A DNA stretch of 64,000 nucleotides, from assembly GCA_035582835.1 (NCBI GenBank), contig JAYKAV010002789.1, positions 482,016-546,015 of the forward strand, in the 5' to 3' direction. Position numbers and translations under genes: made by a program. Origin of the DNA: Phoebastria nigripes. Its lineage: Eukaryota > Chordata > Aves > Procellariiformes > Diomedeidae. This document shows, piece after piece, positions 13,556 through 27,743 of this stretch (positions are counted from its first letter, which is position 1; each line of letters opens with the position of its first letter). Below the pieces are notes generated by a model, which saw only the letters and a program-made list of their open reading frames with translations, was not told the DNA's origin and ran no database searches.

Positions 13556-16500
13556 TGTATATAAATTGAAATTAGTGGGAAACTTTTGCTGGAGGCATAC
13601 TTTTTACAAAGTACTTTTCAAGTTTTCACACTTCTCTGAGCTTTCTGAATTAAGTCCTTAGCAGTTTAAGAGTATTTCTTGTGCTGGTCTGAGTCAAGGG
13701 AACTGGGTAGGACACGGGGATTTGTTTGCTTGCAAGCCATTGCCTAAATTTATAGCCCCATCAAAGTAATGCTAAGGGGAAACAAGCATTTTCTCAGGTA
13801 GACTTGGTGTAGCTAATTGGTGAGCTGGTAATTTGCAGAGATTCCACACTAGAAACAATAGCAACTGATTTTCCCTTGCTATTTCACTTTCCATATTAAA
13901 TCACGGTTTCCTTTCAGGTACTCAGCATCAGTTCATTACGAAGTCATTTTAAGCTAACATTTTTACTTTTTACATGTGATCAATGCAGAATATGCCTCCC
14001 TCTCTTCTAAATGTTTTTTTTAAAAACACCCACATCCTTATGATATTGTGTACAGGCACTTGCCTGGTGTGGACAATTTTCAAGTTATTAATCCATTTGC
14101 TTTATACATGGAGTATCTACAACAGTTCAAATGAAATAATATTTTCAGAAAAATGAAGGACAATAGAAAACAAAGCAGAAGTTAAACGCATCCAAGTGAA
14201 ACCCTAAGTCATCCCTTAATCCTCAAACTGTCTTCTGCTGTAACCAAAATGTCCTTAGCACTCATCTAAACATAAATTCCCAGTATTGGATCTATCCATA
14301 TCTTGCAGTCTGCAAGAAGACAGCAGATCCGATTTAGCCACAGTTTTCTCTTTCAAAAACAGGATAGCAGTGAGGTCTTGGCAACACCTTGCAGACATTT
14401 AACTCCTTTACCCAGGGGGTGTAAACATTATTCTCTCTCAGAAGTGTACACCATGTATTATGGAAAACCTTCTATAAAGGAAGAGGTACTAAGAAAATTA
14501 CTTGCAAGCTACTTCAGCTACTGCAAAAGACTGCTATGAAACCAGAAGGTATGTTGCATGTGAAGGGCTTCCTTTTAGCTAGATATCACTCCACACAGAG
14601 AGGTGGATGGACAGGAGCAGGAATCTATTTGCTTGTAAATAGCAAGGTCTATTTAGAGCTGTAACACAGATCTCTTTTCTTTTCCTCAAATAGACTTGGC
14701 AGATGTTGTAGTAGCCTATGCAGTGAAAATAATTNTTTTCCCTTCAAACAGCCCTCAGGGTAAAGAGGTGAAATTTTACAATGTTCTGCCATACTAAATA
14801 TAATGTATTAAAAAGATGCAAGAATCAACAAAGATACACTTACCTGAATTGTACTTAAAATAAATCTGGGACTGAACTACAAAACCTTAGAGAATCTTGG
14901 TCTACAACTTAAACCAAGCTTAAAGAAAACCATCTAGTATTTTCCCTGAAATCTGGATATCTATAAAGCCCATCATTCAAAGCTTCTAAAAAAATCAGTC
15001 TCCAAACCTGGAACTAGATTTTCCGAAGATTTACCCTTCTGTTTATGTTCTGGAATAAGTGACAAGATTTTTCAAGAGAGAGAATTATCTGGCATTTGGT
15101 CACTACATTAGGTCATATAAGGAAACTGGATAAGACCTGGACTTCAGGAAGCTCAGTGGAAGTTCCAGGCAAAGGTTTTAATTGCAATAAACAATTAAAC
15201 CATGTTGGGGAGAGGGTTGCTTGGGAGAGGGGGAGGCTTTGTCTCTGTAGATGCCAATGACAGCACAGTACTAAGTGTGCTATTTAGCTGCCAGAGCAAG
15301 TGGAAGGGACAAGGGATGATGATTGGTCATTATTCTTTCCACCTCCAGGCAGCCCCTGAAATTCCTATTTAACTGACCTGGCATGCCACAGCTAAGATGA
15401 AAATATGCTTTTACAGAGTGTAAATAAGCACAGAAATAGAGAAATACAGTGTTCCTTTCGTCAGCAACTGAATCACAAATAAACTTAAACAATAGCCTCT
15501 TTGAAATTTGGCTAATGCCTGAAGAGAAAAGGAGGAATGCAAGACCAAAATCCACCCACAGTCTCAACAAACTGATAATTAAAATCATACTTGTTTACCA
15601 TTCCAAATTGGTTAACCTTTTTGTGTTGCTTACCCCTACAGACTCCCACGTATTCTATTGTAAAAACTGCTCATTACACAGCTGACATCTTAATTTAGAT
15701 GGACTTGGTTCTACTTCCTTCGAAATCAATACAAAAATTGCCTTTGCAATCAGTGAGGGCAGGATTTACCCCTAAATCTGAGCTACGTTTTTTAAAATGT
15801 AATTTATATGTGTGAATATATATATCTATACACAAACACATAGCCATATTCCACTGGGTTTTTTCCAATCGAAACACATTAAAAAACTGTCCCTTAACCT
15901 AATACTACAGGAACTCAGATATATATTGCATTTGGTGGTGCCCAGTGTAAACATGACTGAGGTTGTCCACTGAGGTGACTGAGAAAATATTTCATTTCTC
16001 AAAAGAAACTGAAATACATAAAGACATTCTAAACTTCCTCACCATGTTTTTTCTCATCTCTGAATTAACAAGTTCATACTAACTGCAATTAAATCTTAAA
16101 GAGACTAAGAATTTACCTTTTCAAATATGCTTCTAAACAAGATATGCTGTGTAATTACTGTGTAATTAATTTATAACTACTTCCAAAAATAAAAAAGGAA
16201 CTTCTGCTGAATGACAATTATGGGACCATTAGTAAAAAAAAAAAGAAGTGGTAGAATTAGAATTGTGTATGAAATGGATACATCCCCATTTTCCAGAAAA
16301 CCTGTAATGTAAATGAAGATTCTTGATCCAAAAGTTATTTTCCTAGTGAGTTACCATTTCTCGATTTTACCCTGGTACAAGCAGCTCGAGAAAATCATAA
16401 AAGCAGAATGCCTCCATCTATTAAACGAAGGATCATTATCCCATTATAACTCTGCCTCTGCTGACCCAAATTTCAGGGACTTAGAATTGGAATCCATTTA

Positions 16501-18235
16501 TACAGGTATAAACCTGAAAGCAGCATCTGTTGGGTGGTAAATGATCCTCTGAAAAATGGCTCATTTCTTATCTACATGGGCAGAGCCTTCCACATGCACA
16601 AGAAAGGCAAGACAAGCTGCAAGTATGACAGTTAGATGGATCTAATTGGAGTGTTATAAAAAAACTGAACTGAAAGAAGCATAAGATAATAGCACACTCC
16701 AAAATTAGCCAGAAAGACTGAAAGAAACTGAAGAAACATTTAATGAAATCACAACTGCCTGATATTATACCAGTGAGCTGGCAAACAGCTAAAAATCTTC
16801 TTACGTTTTCTGCTTGAAATTAACATCTACCTGTAGTTGTAAGGAACACATGGTTCACAATGATCCATGTGGGATTGGTAGGTGGTTTGTTGATACTGAG
16901 AGATAGCACCTTAGTACACCCATAAAATACCAACATTAAAAAAAAAGTCTTCTGTAACACTGACAGAAAAATAAAACAGAAGTTGAAATGATTAATCCAG
17001 AAAAGCTGCATTTTGTTTTTTCATTTGTTACCTTAAACTGCTTTTCTGTATTATTTGCAATAGATATTTTTACTTCTATTTCTATATTTTACTATCACTA
17101 TGAAAGTAATTTATTTTCCCAGTTGAAATTCATTTACCAAATCCATGAATTGAAGTCTTCTCATAGAAACTGTTTTAATGAGCTTTTTTCTTGTCTTCTG
17201 TAAAAGAAGGTAAAAGGTGAGACAGATGTCATTTCAGGTTTTGAAGGGATATAAAGAGTATTTTACTTTCTTCATATACATTTTAATAATAAACCTTTTA
17301 TGTCCCAGAATAGTACAGTTAAAGCCATAGAAGCCTTCCCCCAGTGAAGTAAATAAGAAATATTATACCGTGTTTGATGGGTTTTGGATAAAGCTCTCAG
17401 TTAGCTGAACAACCTCATAGACTGTTTCTAGAAAAACAAGGTATTTCATAGAATGCAATTAATAGTCTTTTGCACTGTCACAACTGCGAGCCAAAAAATT
17501 TGTTGAAAGTATCTATTTTATTAGAATGATATTTTAGAATATGTGAAACAGCTGGATTCTTGGAAAAATTATTTCGTTAGTGCTCACATCCTCACAGCAT
17601 GTCTATTCCCAGTGGAATTAAAGCTCACCAACTGTTTAACAGAAACTGATTTTATACACGACACATTATGTGCACCCTACAGGTGTCTAACATAATCCTT
17701 TCTCTCTTGGGTCTTCTGTAACAAGAGGCTAAAAGGATGCCTTTTATATCATAACCATATTTTCCCTATCTGACATTATGGACAGTGGCATATTACTTGC
17801 ACAATGCCTTGTTAGAGTGCTGCATTAAGAGAAACATTTTCCAAGTGACAGGAGGTGATGCATCATCGCTTCACTCTTTAACCATTTTATAACCACCTCC
17901 TCTTGCTCTCTGACCTGTGCTGTGCTTTTCGTGTCTGTGCTGTTGGTATCATGGTGACCTTGCAGCTACAGTCTGTCCCCACGCGAACTGCAGCTCCCGT
18001 AGGCTGTCACATGCAACTGCAACCAGACATGCCTGGTTAACAAGCCACCTTTGCTTTCAATGTCATTGCTATTTTAGAGTCTTATGGTAGTTTCCTATCT
18101 CCTAACAGCCACCTAAGGAGAGCCAGCAACTGTTTTGCAGCCAAAGCAGGGCTCAGGCTCTTAGCAATTAAACACTTAGCAAGAAAACTGTCTTCCACCG
18201 CTCTGGTAGCCTCACTATTTCCTACAGAAAAAAAA
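13556..18235. other. Gene-free sequence
   Basis: No exon or repeat was recognised. One undetermined base is at 14735. The last 350 nt contain a TATA-like box upstream of the small ORF at 18236. Confidence 0.5.
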
Positions 18236-18319
18236 ATGTTATTTCCAGGTCTACTGCTCGTTCTCCTTATCAAAGTGGCTCTTGGAGGTGAACAGTCTGC
18301 TTCATTTCTCTCAGGATAG
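18236..18319 (+). other. Small ORF resembling a signal-peptide first exon (speculative)
   Basis: An ATG after a run of As opens a frame reading MLFPGLLLVLLIKVALGG and then nine more residues before TAG. The first 17 residues look like a secretion signal: a short N-terminus, a hydrophobic core rich in Leu and Val, and small residues at the end. A possible splice donor, GAG then GTGAAC, falls at 18287/18288 and would give a phase-1 intron right after the signal, the usual arrangement in secreted proteins. A TATA-like ttttataacc lies about 350 nt upstream. I could not find a second exon and recognise no family. Chance is the leading alternative. Confidence 0.15.
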
Positions 18320-20276
18320 TGTAATTTTTACACTCATTGCAAATTGTCCACAACGAGTGATAAGATTATGATTTTAAAAGAAGCATACTAATACTAGGCA
18401 ATTTGCATGAATCTTTGCCCCATGAGCCTGGGCAGAAACTACCTCCAATCTGTTCACAAGCAGGAAGGAATCAGTTCAGGTTGAGGCTTTCAACCTAGCA
18501 GATGTCTCAGTTTCTCTCCATCTCTCATGCATTGCAAAGGACAAGATAACAACAGCTAAGCCAATTGAAAAGGTATTTTTATTCTAGCTGGGTAATAAAA
18601 AACAACTTCTGTTCTATGTGGTAGAACTGAATCAGAAAGATGAGCAGAAACTACTATGCATTACAAGAGGCATAATACCTCTGTGGAGTGAGTCCTGCAG
18701 AAAAGGATTAGGAGAAAAGGTATGATGAATCAGAAACACAGCTCCAAACAGGCACCCCGAAAGTCAGGCAGATGCCAATTGCCAAATTTACTCCAAAACA
18801 TGATTTATTTAAGATTTAAACCATGGAAAAAGTACGCCAGAAGTGATTGTTTCGCCACAGAAGATACTGAGGGAACATCAACTTTCATGAAGGAAAATAT
18901 TTCTTTAGAAATGTTTTGAGCTTTCATAACAATGAGAAGAACTGTCATGACTCAACCCACACTCACTCATAGATGGCAAAGCTGGTGAAGACATTCAGCT
19001 TCAGTATTATATTATTTTGCTTTCGGGGACAGCATATTTATGATTGAATGTTTAGTGAGTACAGCCTCATTTTGGCTGATCAGAGCCGTGTGTCTTTCCA
19101 TTTGATTCAGTCACTGGTCTGCAGCATATGAATTCTCAAAATATCTTAGAATGAGAAAACAATATATCTGTTTCCAAGACAGAAGATCTTTCATCACAAG
19201 CCTTATGTATCACTCCTTCAAACTAATAATGTATATATATGTTAATTTTGTATAGCATTGGGGTGTATTTTTGTATATTTTGCGCTTTGAAAAACCTTTT
19301 CTTAACATTCATAAGTATCTCAAACCTGTGTTTCCTGAAAACATTTTTTAAAATCGTGTGGCTACAGTCTAAGAAAACTGTGGTCCAAAATCTTACCTAT
19401 CCTTTAGGTTGCTTATTCCCCCATTTCTGGGACAAATTATAAGCAAACAATCTACCTTAAGAAAAGAAAAATTTTTAGCTGCTTTTGAGGAAAAAACATA
19501 CTACTGGGTACCACAGCAGCTTTAGGAAAGGGGTAAACTGCTATGGCAAAGCAGTTCTGCTGAGCTAGCTACCATGCCTATGTTAAATGTGACACAAGTA
19601 ACTGGTAAAAGGAGTAAGTTAGCATTAGTGTTGCAATGGAGGACTAGGGCACAGTGCCACAGTTTGCTGTAAGTGACTGGAGATTCACAGTCCACTTTCA
19701 ACAGAACAATGACTGTATGGAAAGCAAATTTGGAAAGGAATGTCTTTCTGTACAGTTAGATTTGATCACAAGCTGTAAATTCAAAGCTTGCATTTGCAAA
19801 GACGTATAGATATCTATCATTCTGGATCTGTTTGGTTTAAAAATCTACATATGGTATCACAATCTTCCAAATTCCCAGAAAATTGAACTGATTTCCATAT
19901 TTCATGAGTCATAGGTAAAAGTACAGTTTATTGAAAAATCACGTAAGATTTCACACCCTAGAGAAGTGCTGAGTGCATAACATTTTGAAGTTGATTATAC
20001 TTTGCAAAAACCTTAGGTTTCAAAATAAATATTCTATGGTGGATCAACACTGACATTGCCAACAAACAAAGGTGAATTGTGAGATTATAAACTGCCCTCC
20101 CACACTTTCATCTTTTCTGTCAAGAATCTGAAGTTAAGACAACAAGTTAAAAGATTATTTGATGAAGCACTTTTTGACATTTAATAAACAGACTGACAAA
20201 TTTATAGTTTTGAAGTTAAACAATGTATAGCAGTAAGAGTGCATAGAGCCTCTGTTTTCTAAAGGGAGGGGAGGGT

Positions 20277-20374
20277 CATGAATCCAGTAACATGGATTCA
20301 AAATCCACAGACAATTCATGTGGGTTCATTCATTCATCATGAATTCAGTAACATCACTCAAAATCCACAGATAA
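20277..20374. repeat. Imperfect direct repeat, 61-bp period
   Basis: The segment from catgaatccagtaacatg through tcaaaatccacagacaa (20277-20313) recurs at 20338-20374 as catgaattcagtaacatc through tcaaaatccacagataa. A few substitutions separate the copies, so the duplication is older than the one at 31.5 kb. Confidence 0.85.
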
Positions 20375-23343
20375 GTCAAAATCAGCGTCTAATCTTTTTG
20401 ACGTTCAACAAGATGTAACTATAAACTTAGTTGTCCTGCTTGGAACGGAGGACTTTAGCATGTCCTCATGCTCTGCTGAAGTGAGGCAGTAACTTATCAA
20501 AATCACGTTAGAGACCATCAAGTCATAACTTTTCTACTTCAGACTGCAAGCTCAGATTTCCCTCAGAATGTTTCTCATGTCTCCTTATAGCACCTGAGCA
20601 CTACTGAACATCTTTTGAAAGAAATAAAGAAACTCAAACAGACCACAAGCCCTCAGCAATATTATTCTTTCTTCCCACTGCATGTAGTGATGAAATCTTC
20701 CATCAATTCAACATACTAGAATCCAGTTCTTGTGGCTTCTTTGGTGAGAAGATTAGTCTTATTTTCACAGCACACCAGCAGCTACAGATGTCAGAGCTTT
20801 CAATATTCATTATGCCTGCTTTCCTTTGGCACCTTTTGTGCTGCACAATGTTGTTCCAAGCTTGTCTGTGGGTTTCGACCACAATGGTGTATGTTTACTG
20901 TCATACCACATGGTCTTTAGATATAGTATAACTTTACTTCCACAATATGGGAGGGAAGTGGAATTTTGCTTTAGGAATGTCCTCTTACAACATTTTAGTG
21001 GTCTGCCACTTAGCTGATTACCATGCTGGCTATGTGTGCTCCAAAATAGGTACCAAATGCCCAAAGCAACATCCAGTATTCACAGTCCTTTTATCAAGCT
21101 CCATTAAGAGAATGCTATCTGAGCAGCACACTGATAGGCTCTTTCACTTATCAGGGAGATGGGATGAAAGCCACTTGACAACAACTAATAATGATCCCAG
21201 CTTTGACACAAGATGGTTGTCTGTAATATGATGGCACCATCTGTGGGTCACACAAGACAAGGAGGTAAACTCTTAAGCCCAAGATTGTAACTATAAATGG
21301 CATTTTGAGCCTAGAAACATCCTTCAAGCCTCTTCAGCATCTCTGAAGTCTCCATAAACCCTATTATATTACACCTTATAAATATATTTATTTCAAACCT
21401 TGCAGTGTTTGAATCACTAGAGTAAATGCTGCTACAAAGCTACAGCAATACTGTAAGATCTGGATTATTTTGCTTGCTTTAAACACAGAATATTTCATAG
21501 ACAGCTGAGAGGGGATGAAAATTTTCAGATTCTGCTTACATGCCTAAGTTACACTCTATAAAGAAGTCAAAATACATGCAAAATTTATCTCAGCAAACCA
21601 AATCTAAAATGATAAGGAAAATCCAAAAAGCATTTGAAGAGTGTAAATATGGCAGAAGTAAGTAAAGAGTCTCACTGCCTTCTCTGGAGGCTGTACTTTT
21701 AAGTATTCCAAAANCAGAAAAAGAAGTCAAAAGGATTGGGACCAGATGCTAGTGGATCTCACTACACCATGAGTAGCTGTCTGCCCAGTTCCTCTAAGAG
21801 GAGGTGCCACCATGAGAGGTAAGCACAGCTGACCTGCCAGTGAATCTGTTCTGAACCTCTGTAGTTTTAAGTCCAGAACATTAAACAAGTCATTACATCT
21901 CAGACTCTTCTATCTGAAGAACAATAACTGTACTCATCCAATTTCTGTCTGTCAACATGTGTTGCTCAGAGCTGTAAACCCTTAGTTTTTTTCTGATCAA
22001 TGAATTAAATTTCTCTAATTAATTAATCCATCTATTGACTTGCTCTTAGCTTGCACTGTTACAGGTGAGATAAGAATCAGGACTGAAGAACTTTCTAACT
22101 CATTTTAGTTGCTACTTATGATAATAGTGAAGTGAAACTGAATGCACAAATCTGCTTTCAAAGGAAGCAAAGCAATGAGTAGTTGCTACAGGATCAGATT
22201 GGAAATTCCTCCTTGGCACATGTTCTGAAATAGCTAGATTTTCATTATGAGCACTGGTAACAAGAGTCATCATGGACTAATTGCAGATTAGTTGTGAACT
22301 ACTGTCTTTTTCTTCTTTAGAGGGAAAAGCTCTAGGAAATAGTCTAGGATTTCAATACTGCTGGTGGTCACAAGTCCCTAGCGCATCTATAAACATAGTA
22401 GAATATGCTGCTGTAGTCAGTGATGTTTCCAGCTGGAATTCTGACCTTCATCAGCTTTATTGTATAGGTATCAATGGGTTATGTAAAAATCTGTGTTGAA
22501 GCCACAACATGTAAACTCAGAAGTGTGAGCACGCTAATTCAGTGAGGCATGAACTCTGGGCCAGAGTACATTGGGAGTTCTGCAGCTTTCTCTCTTTTGC
22601 AGGAGAACCAGACTGCGTGGTCCTTCAAATGTGCCAACCAAGGGAGCTTTCTGAGTCCTCATGTCAGCTGTAAATAACTGAAAAAGGAGAGAGAGGGGAG
22701 AGAAACTCAGCTTGACTTCTTTCTGACAGCCAGAATGCAAACAGCATTTCAATATACTCTTAAGTAGAGGAAGGTCTTAGAAACGGCAGAGCTCTACCCA
22801 CAACAGCTGTAAGGCTGATCCAAAGCCTTGATTTTCTTGCTTCTCCTCCCCTAGCATTCAGAGGGAGAGTGCACATTTTCCCAAAGAACCTAGAAAAGAA
22901 GGGGCAATTGCTAGGATTTCCGTCATGAGCGGAACTCACTATTTTCTAAGATATACCTTCCCAGCGCTGTTGCCTATATTCTCACTGAGGAGTTTGGAGG
23001 CTCCAGCTGAGAACGCCTAGGCCATAGCTCATAATTTACTGAGATCAAATAGGCCAAAAGTGACTCCAAACTCAGGTTCAAAGTTCTCTTAGCAGCCAAC
23101 AGCCGAGTTTGAGCTGAAACCTGCAAAGCCATCTGTAACTTTGTTGTTAAACGCAGAAGACTGGTTTCAACAGACATTGTGTCTTTCAGACAGCAGAACT
23201 AAACGGGCCTTGGTTTTGTCTCCTTTTTACTTGCACCACACCAATTCCAACTCATAACTCTTCTATTGCCCATCACCATTTTCTGTTTCTTTTTCCTCCA
23301 CCCAGTTCCCTTCCACAGGTGCAAAAGGCAATAAGTGAGGGTT

Positions 23344-23378
23344 GATCTACATGATCTACATCTGTGTCTGATCTACAT
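23344..23378. repeat. Three copies of a 9-mer
   Basis: The word gatctacat occurs at 23344-23352, 23353-23361 and 23370-23378. The first two copies abut. No function is apparent. Confidence 0.85.
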
Positions 23379-25847
23379 ACCTGTGATTAGTCTTCTTGGC
23401 TTGCTGGTTGGCCACATAGAAAAGAACTCAAGTTAATGTGATGTTAAATGGGATACCCTAATTAGCACCTTCTCTCTTCTACCTTCTGTTTCTGTGGAAA
23501 CTTATCTGCAAGATTGTTGGTCCCATTTTGAATTTAATTGAAAATTTAAAACTGGTTTTAAAAATCAAGGGAGACAGATAACATAATTGCAGAAGCTTAG
23601 TTTCTTAGCTTAGGTTTCTACAATAGTCAGATGTGTTCAGCCAAAACTTAATCACTCTCCCAATGGCAAGGAGTAATTCTGGTTGTGAAACCTTGATTAA
23701 GCAATGTGTTAGCTCAACAGACAACTTTTTTTCTATGTCTCTGTCTAAAGAGAGATTTCTGGCAAGTATGTGTGCTGGGCATGATATTTTTCCATGTCTT
23801 CATAGCAAATTCTAAGAATACAACATTGTCTTGTTTCCTACCCTTTCCCACCCCTTTTTGGTTGACTTTTCAGGGGGTTGCATTTTAAGGAATTAATGTT
23901 TCATTGACTTATACATTGTTAAGGTCTATTATATTGTTCTCCCTAATTAAGAGTTTCTCCCTCCAGCTTCAAGGCAACCAGACTGAAGTTCATTTTTAAA
24001 GCAGAGGTTTGTATAACAGAAGATGCATGAAACCCAGGCAATTTATATCATTTATCTGAACAGTTAGTGTCTGGATCAGCAATTCCTTCAGTCAGGTTGC
24101 CTTCCTGACCTGCCTAAAACGCAGGGATCCCAAGGTTCCTCACATGCAGGCTTCTTTTTACTGCAGTTGAAGCAAATCAACGATCTCAGCTAAAAAGGAT
24201 CAGCATTTTTATCCAGATTATAGGTAAAGAAGCACAGCTATTTAATTGCCTGCTTTGATAGCCGGTTTTCCTAAATGACTAGAAAGAAACTATAGCAGTA
24301 AAACTACTGAAGTCTAGTGGTACAAAAGAAGAAACTTGTTATTTCACTTACTAAGGACAAAAGCAACACTTAACCTCCTTCCTTTTTTTCTAACTATGTC
24401 GTCGTGTTACAAACTTTCAACATCAGGTTTTCAGCAGCTAAAACACAAATGCTTACAGGAGCAAAACTGAGACTGAGCCTACAATGGCAAGTTCACAATT
24501 TCTTTGCAATGGGCAGGCATTTATTACGTGCTTTCAAAGCATTAATATTAGTGCCTTTTCAACCTTAGAAAACAATTTTGGCAGATCAATTTTACCAGTG
24601 GGTGAAGTTTTACATATGAACAGAGTTCAAGTAAAAATACTAAAAGTGCCAAGTGACTGATAGCAGCTACACAAATTTATTACAGCAGTCTTCATTGCTG
24701 AATAACACTAGTATAACAATTGTTCAGATACAGCTCTAGAGATTCATTGCTCTTCCATTTCACTAACAAGTATATTTATGAAAACTATAACCACACCTTT
24801 GCAAAGCACCAACACATTATAGACCTACAGATGGGCAGTCAGTGAACCACCCTCCATGAAGGTTAAAAAATCCCACCTAAATATTTTGCTTATTTCAATA
24901 GGTAAAGAGCCCAGGAGGAATAGTTTTACAGTCAAGCATGGCTGCTTTTAGGAAGTAAAAAAGTGAAAGGCTTAGAAAATGATGTGTCCTGTTAGACTAG
25001 CTCGTATATATAGAAACCCTCTAATTTAAAAATCGCACTTATTGTTTGGAAACAGAGCAGGGATTTAAAAGTTCATACTTTTAAAATTCATACCCCACCC
25101 TTGGAAATAATTATTGAAACTCTCTAGAGAAGAATCATAACATGATTTATGATCAGTTCCTTACTGGCAAGGTGCTTTGACTCTTTCTTTTAGTTTTGTG
25201 CTTTGGAATAGAGGAAAGTCAATAGTTACTTAGCACACATATACCCTCGCTCACATAGACCAGTTTCGCCCATCTATATGGCAAAATAAGTAAACTGGGA
25301 ACTCTGAGATGGAGAGTTAGCCACACTAAGATTGAAACAATTTTGTTTGTTAGACAAACTGCTTTCAAGCTGCAAAAAAAAAAAAATCTCTTATTAAACA
25401 TATGCATATACATATGTGCCAAGAATTCTTCCTGTTCTTGATGGCTGTGGACAGAAGGATCATTATCCCCTTCAGCTTTACCTATTTAAGGTTCACTTAA
25501 CTTATTAAGAACTGCAGGAAAAGGATGGTCTCATGAGTTTTACGTAGAGATTTGATGATAGAATTTATACCCAGCAAAAGGCCCTTATACAGCATATTCC
25601 TTTGACCAACATGCAGAATTCATCAAATAGAAAGTTCACTGCTAAAAATGGTTAGACAACTACTACTAATAGTTCATTAAATAAAATTAAGTATGTGGAG
25701 GGAAAGATACATTTTGTTTTAAAATACTATTTGTGCTCATTTATATCAGCCTGTTGTATCTTCTGCCATCTTTATCAATATTCCTTGCTTAAAGCTCTCT
25801 TTAGGTGACTTTCAACATTGTCCAGTAGAACATGCATGTGATATCTC

Positions 25848-25866
25848 TTTTTTTTTTTTTTTTTTT
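25848..25866. repeat. Poly(T) run, 19 nt
   Basis: Nineteen consecutive T residues. No retroposed sequence was recognised beside it. Confidence 0.95.
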
Positions 25867-27123
25867 AACATCCTTGTGAAAAAAAGATGCCCTGTTAAAT
25901 TCTTTCTCCCTCAGTTTTCAATCTGAGAAAGATAGAAGAAGGAAGGATTGTTTAGGTAGATAAGGACTCAATGTTAAAAGAGTAGAAAATTTCCACAAAT
26001 GTTTTAAACACAAAGAGGAAATTCTATAGTAATCATGATAAAAGCTAAAAAGCAGCTGAAGAAAATTATCTGAAGACAAGCAACAAGACAGTGCTTGAAG
26101 GAGAGGAGTCAGAATAGAAGAACTGTTTAAAGAGAAGAATGAAATGAGAGAAGTTGTAATACACCAGCTAAGAGAAATGTTCTACATTTAAACTGGAGCG
26201 GAGAAGAGTGTAGAAATCAATGTTAAACGGGATCAAATAAAAACCTCAGCAGACAGTTCTCAGAAAAAGTCATAGCAGAAGCACCATAAATGATCAATAA
26301 CAAGATTGCCTGCTAGTAAGCATGGCCAAAATAGCCTTGTGCTGAACAAGGCTTGAAAGTTGCAAGCCAAGAGAAAGGAAAAATATTAATTAAAACAAAT
26401 TTTAAAAGCTAGAGACCTAGTCACTTGTGAAGAAAATGAGGATAAGCAAAAACGGAGACTGCAGACAGGTAAAAGAAGAAGAAAATAACATGGGCCACTA
26501 CCCATGCACATCACATTTCTACCCTTAAAACAACTGGGATTTGCACCGCTCTCTACTTTAAGGATAATTTTCACTGAATAATCTGGTGAGCAAATGTTCA
26601 CAGCTCAATGGGGAATCAGTCACTCTTTTCCCTCACGTAAGTTCTTTCCTGTGAGGTTTATTACTCTGCCCACTGCATCGTAGTTATGTGCTCCAACAAA
26701 GATCTCTCTAAATCATCACCTACAGAAACTGTTTAGCTTTTTGGTAATTTGAGACCAGCTATTGCGAAAAATGGAGCATCCTTGTATAACAGAGAATACT
26801 CCTCACATAGAGGAGACAAGGATTCATTGCAGACAAGGCAGAAGAACAATAGACTCACTGTTGAAGAAAGGCATAAATAATAGAGAACGTCTGCAAAGGG
26901 ACTAAGTTCTCAGAGAAACTGGCTTTTAGCCACTTGTAAATTAAGTGTGAAGCACATAGAAGTAGGAGGCAAACAAACCTGAAATGATTAGGCAAAGGAA
27001 CAGCCAAATACTAGTCCCACTCAGGCAGTCAGCATATTAGCCCTAGCTGTAGGTAAGGCACAGCAGACATTTTGTATGATTTTGTAATGGCAGGCTACAA
27101 TCTTGTTTGACTGCATGACCTCA

Positions 27124-27176
27124 GTGTGTGTGTATGTATATACACCTGTATGCATGTACACATGCATGCGCACACA
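27124..27176. repeat. Alternating purine/pyrimidine tract
   Basis: Positions 27124-27145 (22 nt) and 27147-27176 (30 nt) strictly alternate purine and pyrimidine, mixing TG, TA, CA and GC steps. It is a degenerate dinucleotide microsatellite and a potential Z-DNA-forming segment. Confidence 0.85.
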
Positions 27177-27699
27177 GATGTATACATAAAATCAGGCACA
27201 CTCCAGCATCTGTACATGAGTATAGGACACTATTTGTAGTCTCCAGCTGGGTGAACCCCAAAATGTTCTACCTAGAGGAACATATCCCACAGCATTTATA
27301 CATTGTTTGGTATGTACCTTCATACATTCAATGTTCACAGTTCCCTAACCTCATGCAAACCATGCCATACCTCAAGGTCCCACAGCTTTTTCTTCCAAGA
27401 GCTGCACCTTGACCAGTCTCTAACACAAGGCACCATTTGCTGGGACCTTCATCACCCTTAAGCTGCAGCAAATTTGGGACTGTCATTTCTCCTGGACGTC
27501 TATACCTCTTCTGCTGATGCTATGAAAAAAACAAAAAAATTAAACAAGTTTAGACCAGTTCTGCATTTCTCAGGAAGACTCCCCCTTACAAGAAGCAGGT
27601 ATCCCAAAACAACAGTTTTTTCTCATCAGCTGTCTACTTTGAGTGGGCAATCCCATGTCCGTAAGCACTTTTCTCTTTCCTTGTTATGCCTCCCCATGT

Positions 27700-27743
27700 G
27701 GGAGGGAAGAGGAGGAAAAAAAAGAAAAAAAAAAAAAGAAGAG
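27700..27743. repeat. Homopurine tract, 44 nt
   Basis: The plus strand from 27700 to 27743 contains only A and G: a GGAGGGAAGAGGAGG part, then A-runs broken by single Gs. It is a low-complexity tract that could favour triplex structure. The open frames crossing it are low-complexity artefacts. Confidence 0.9.
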
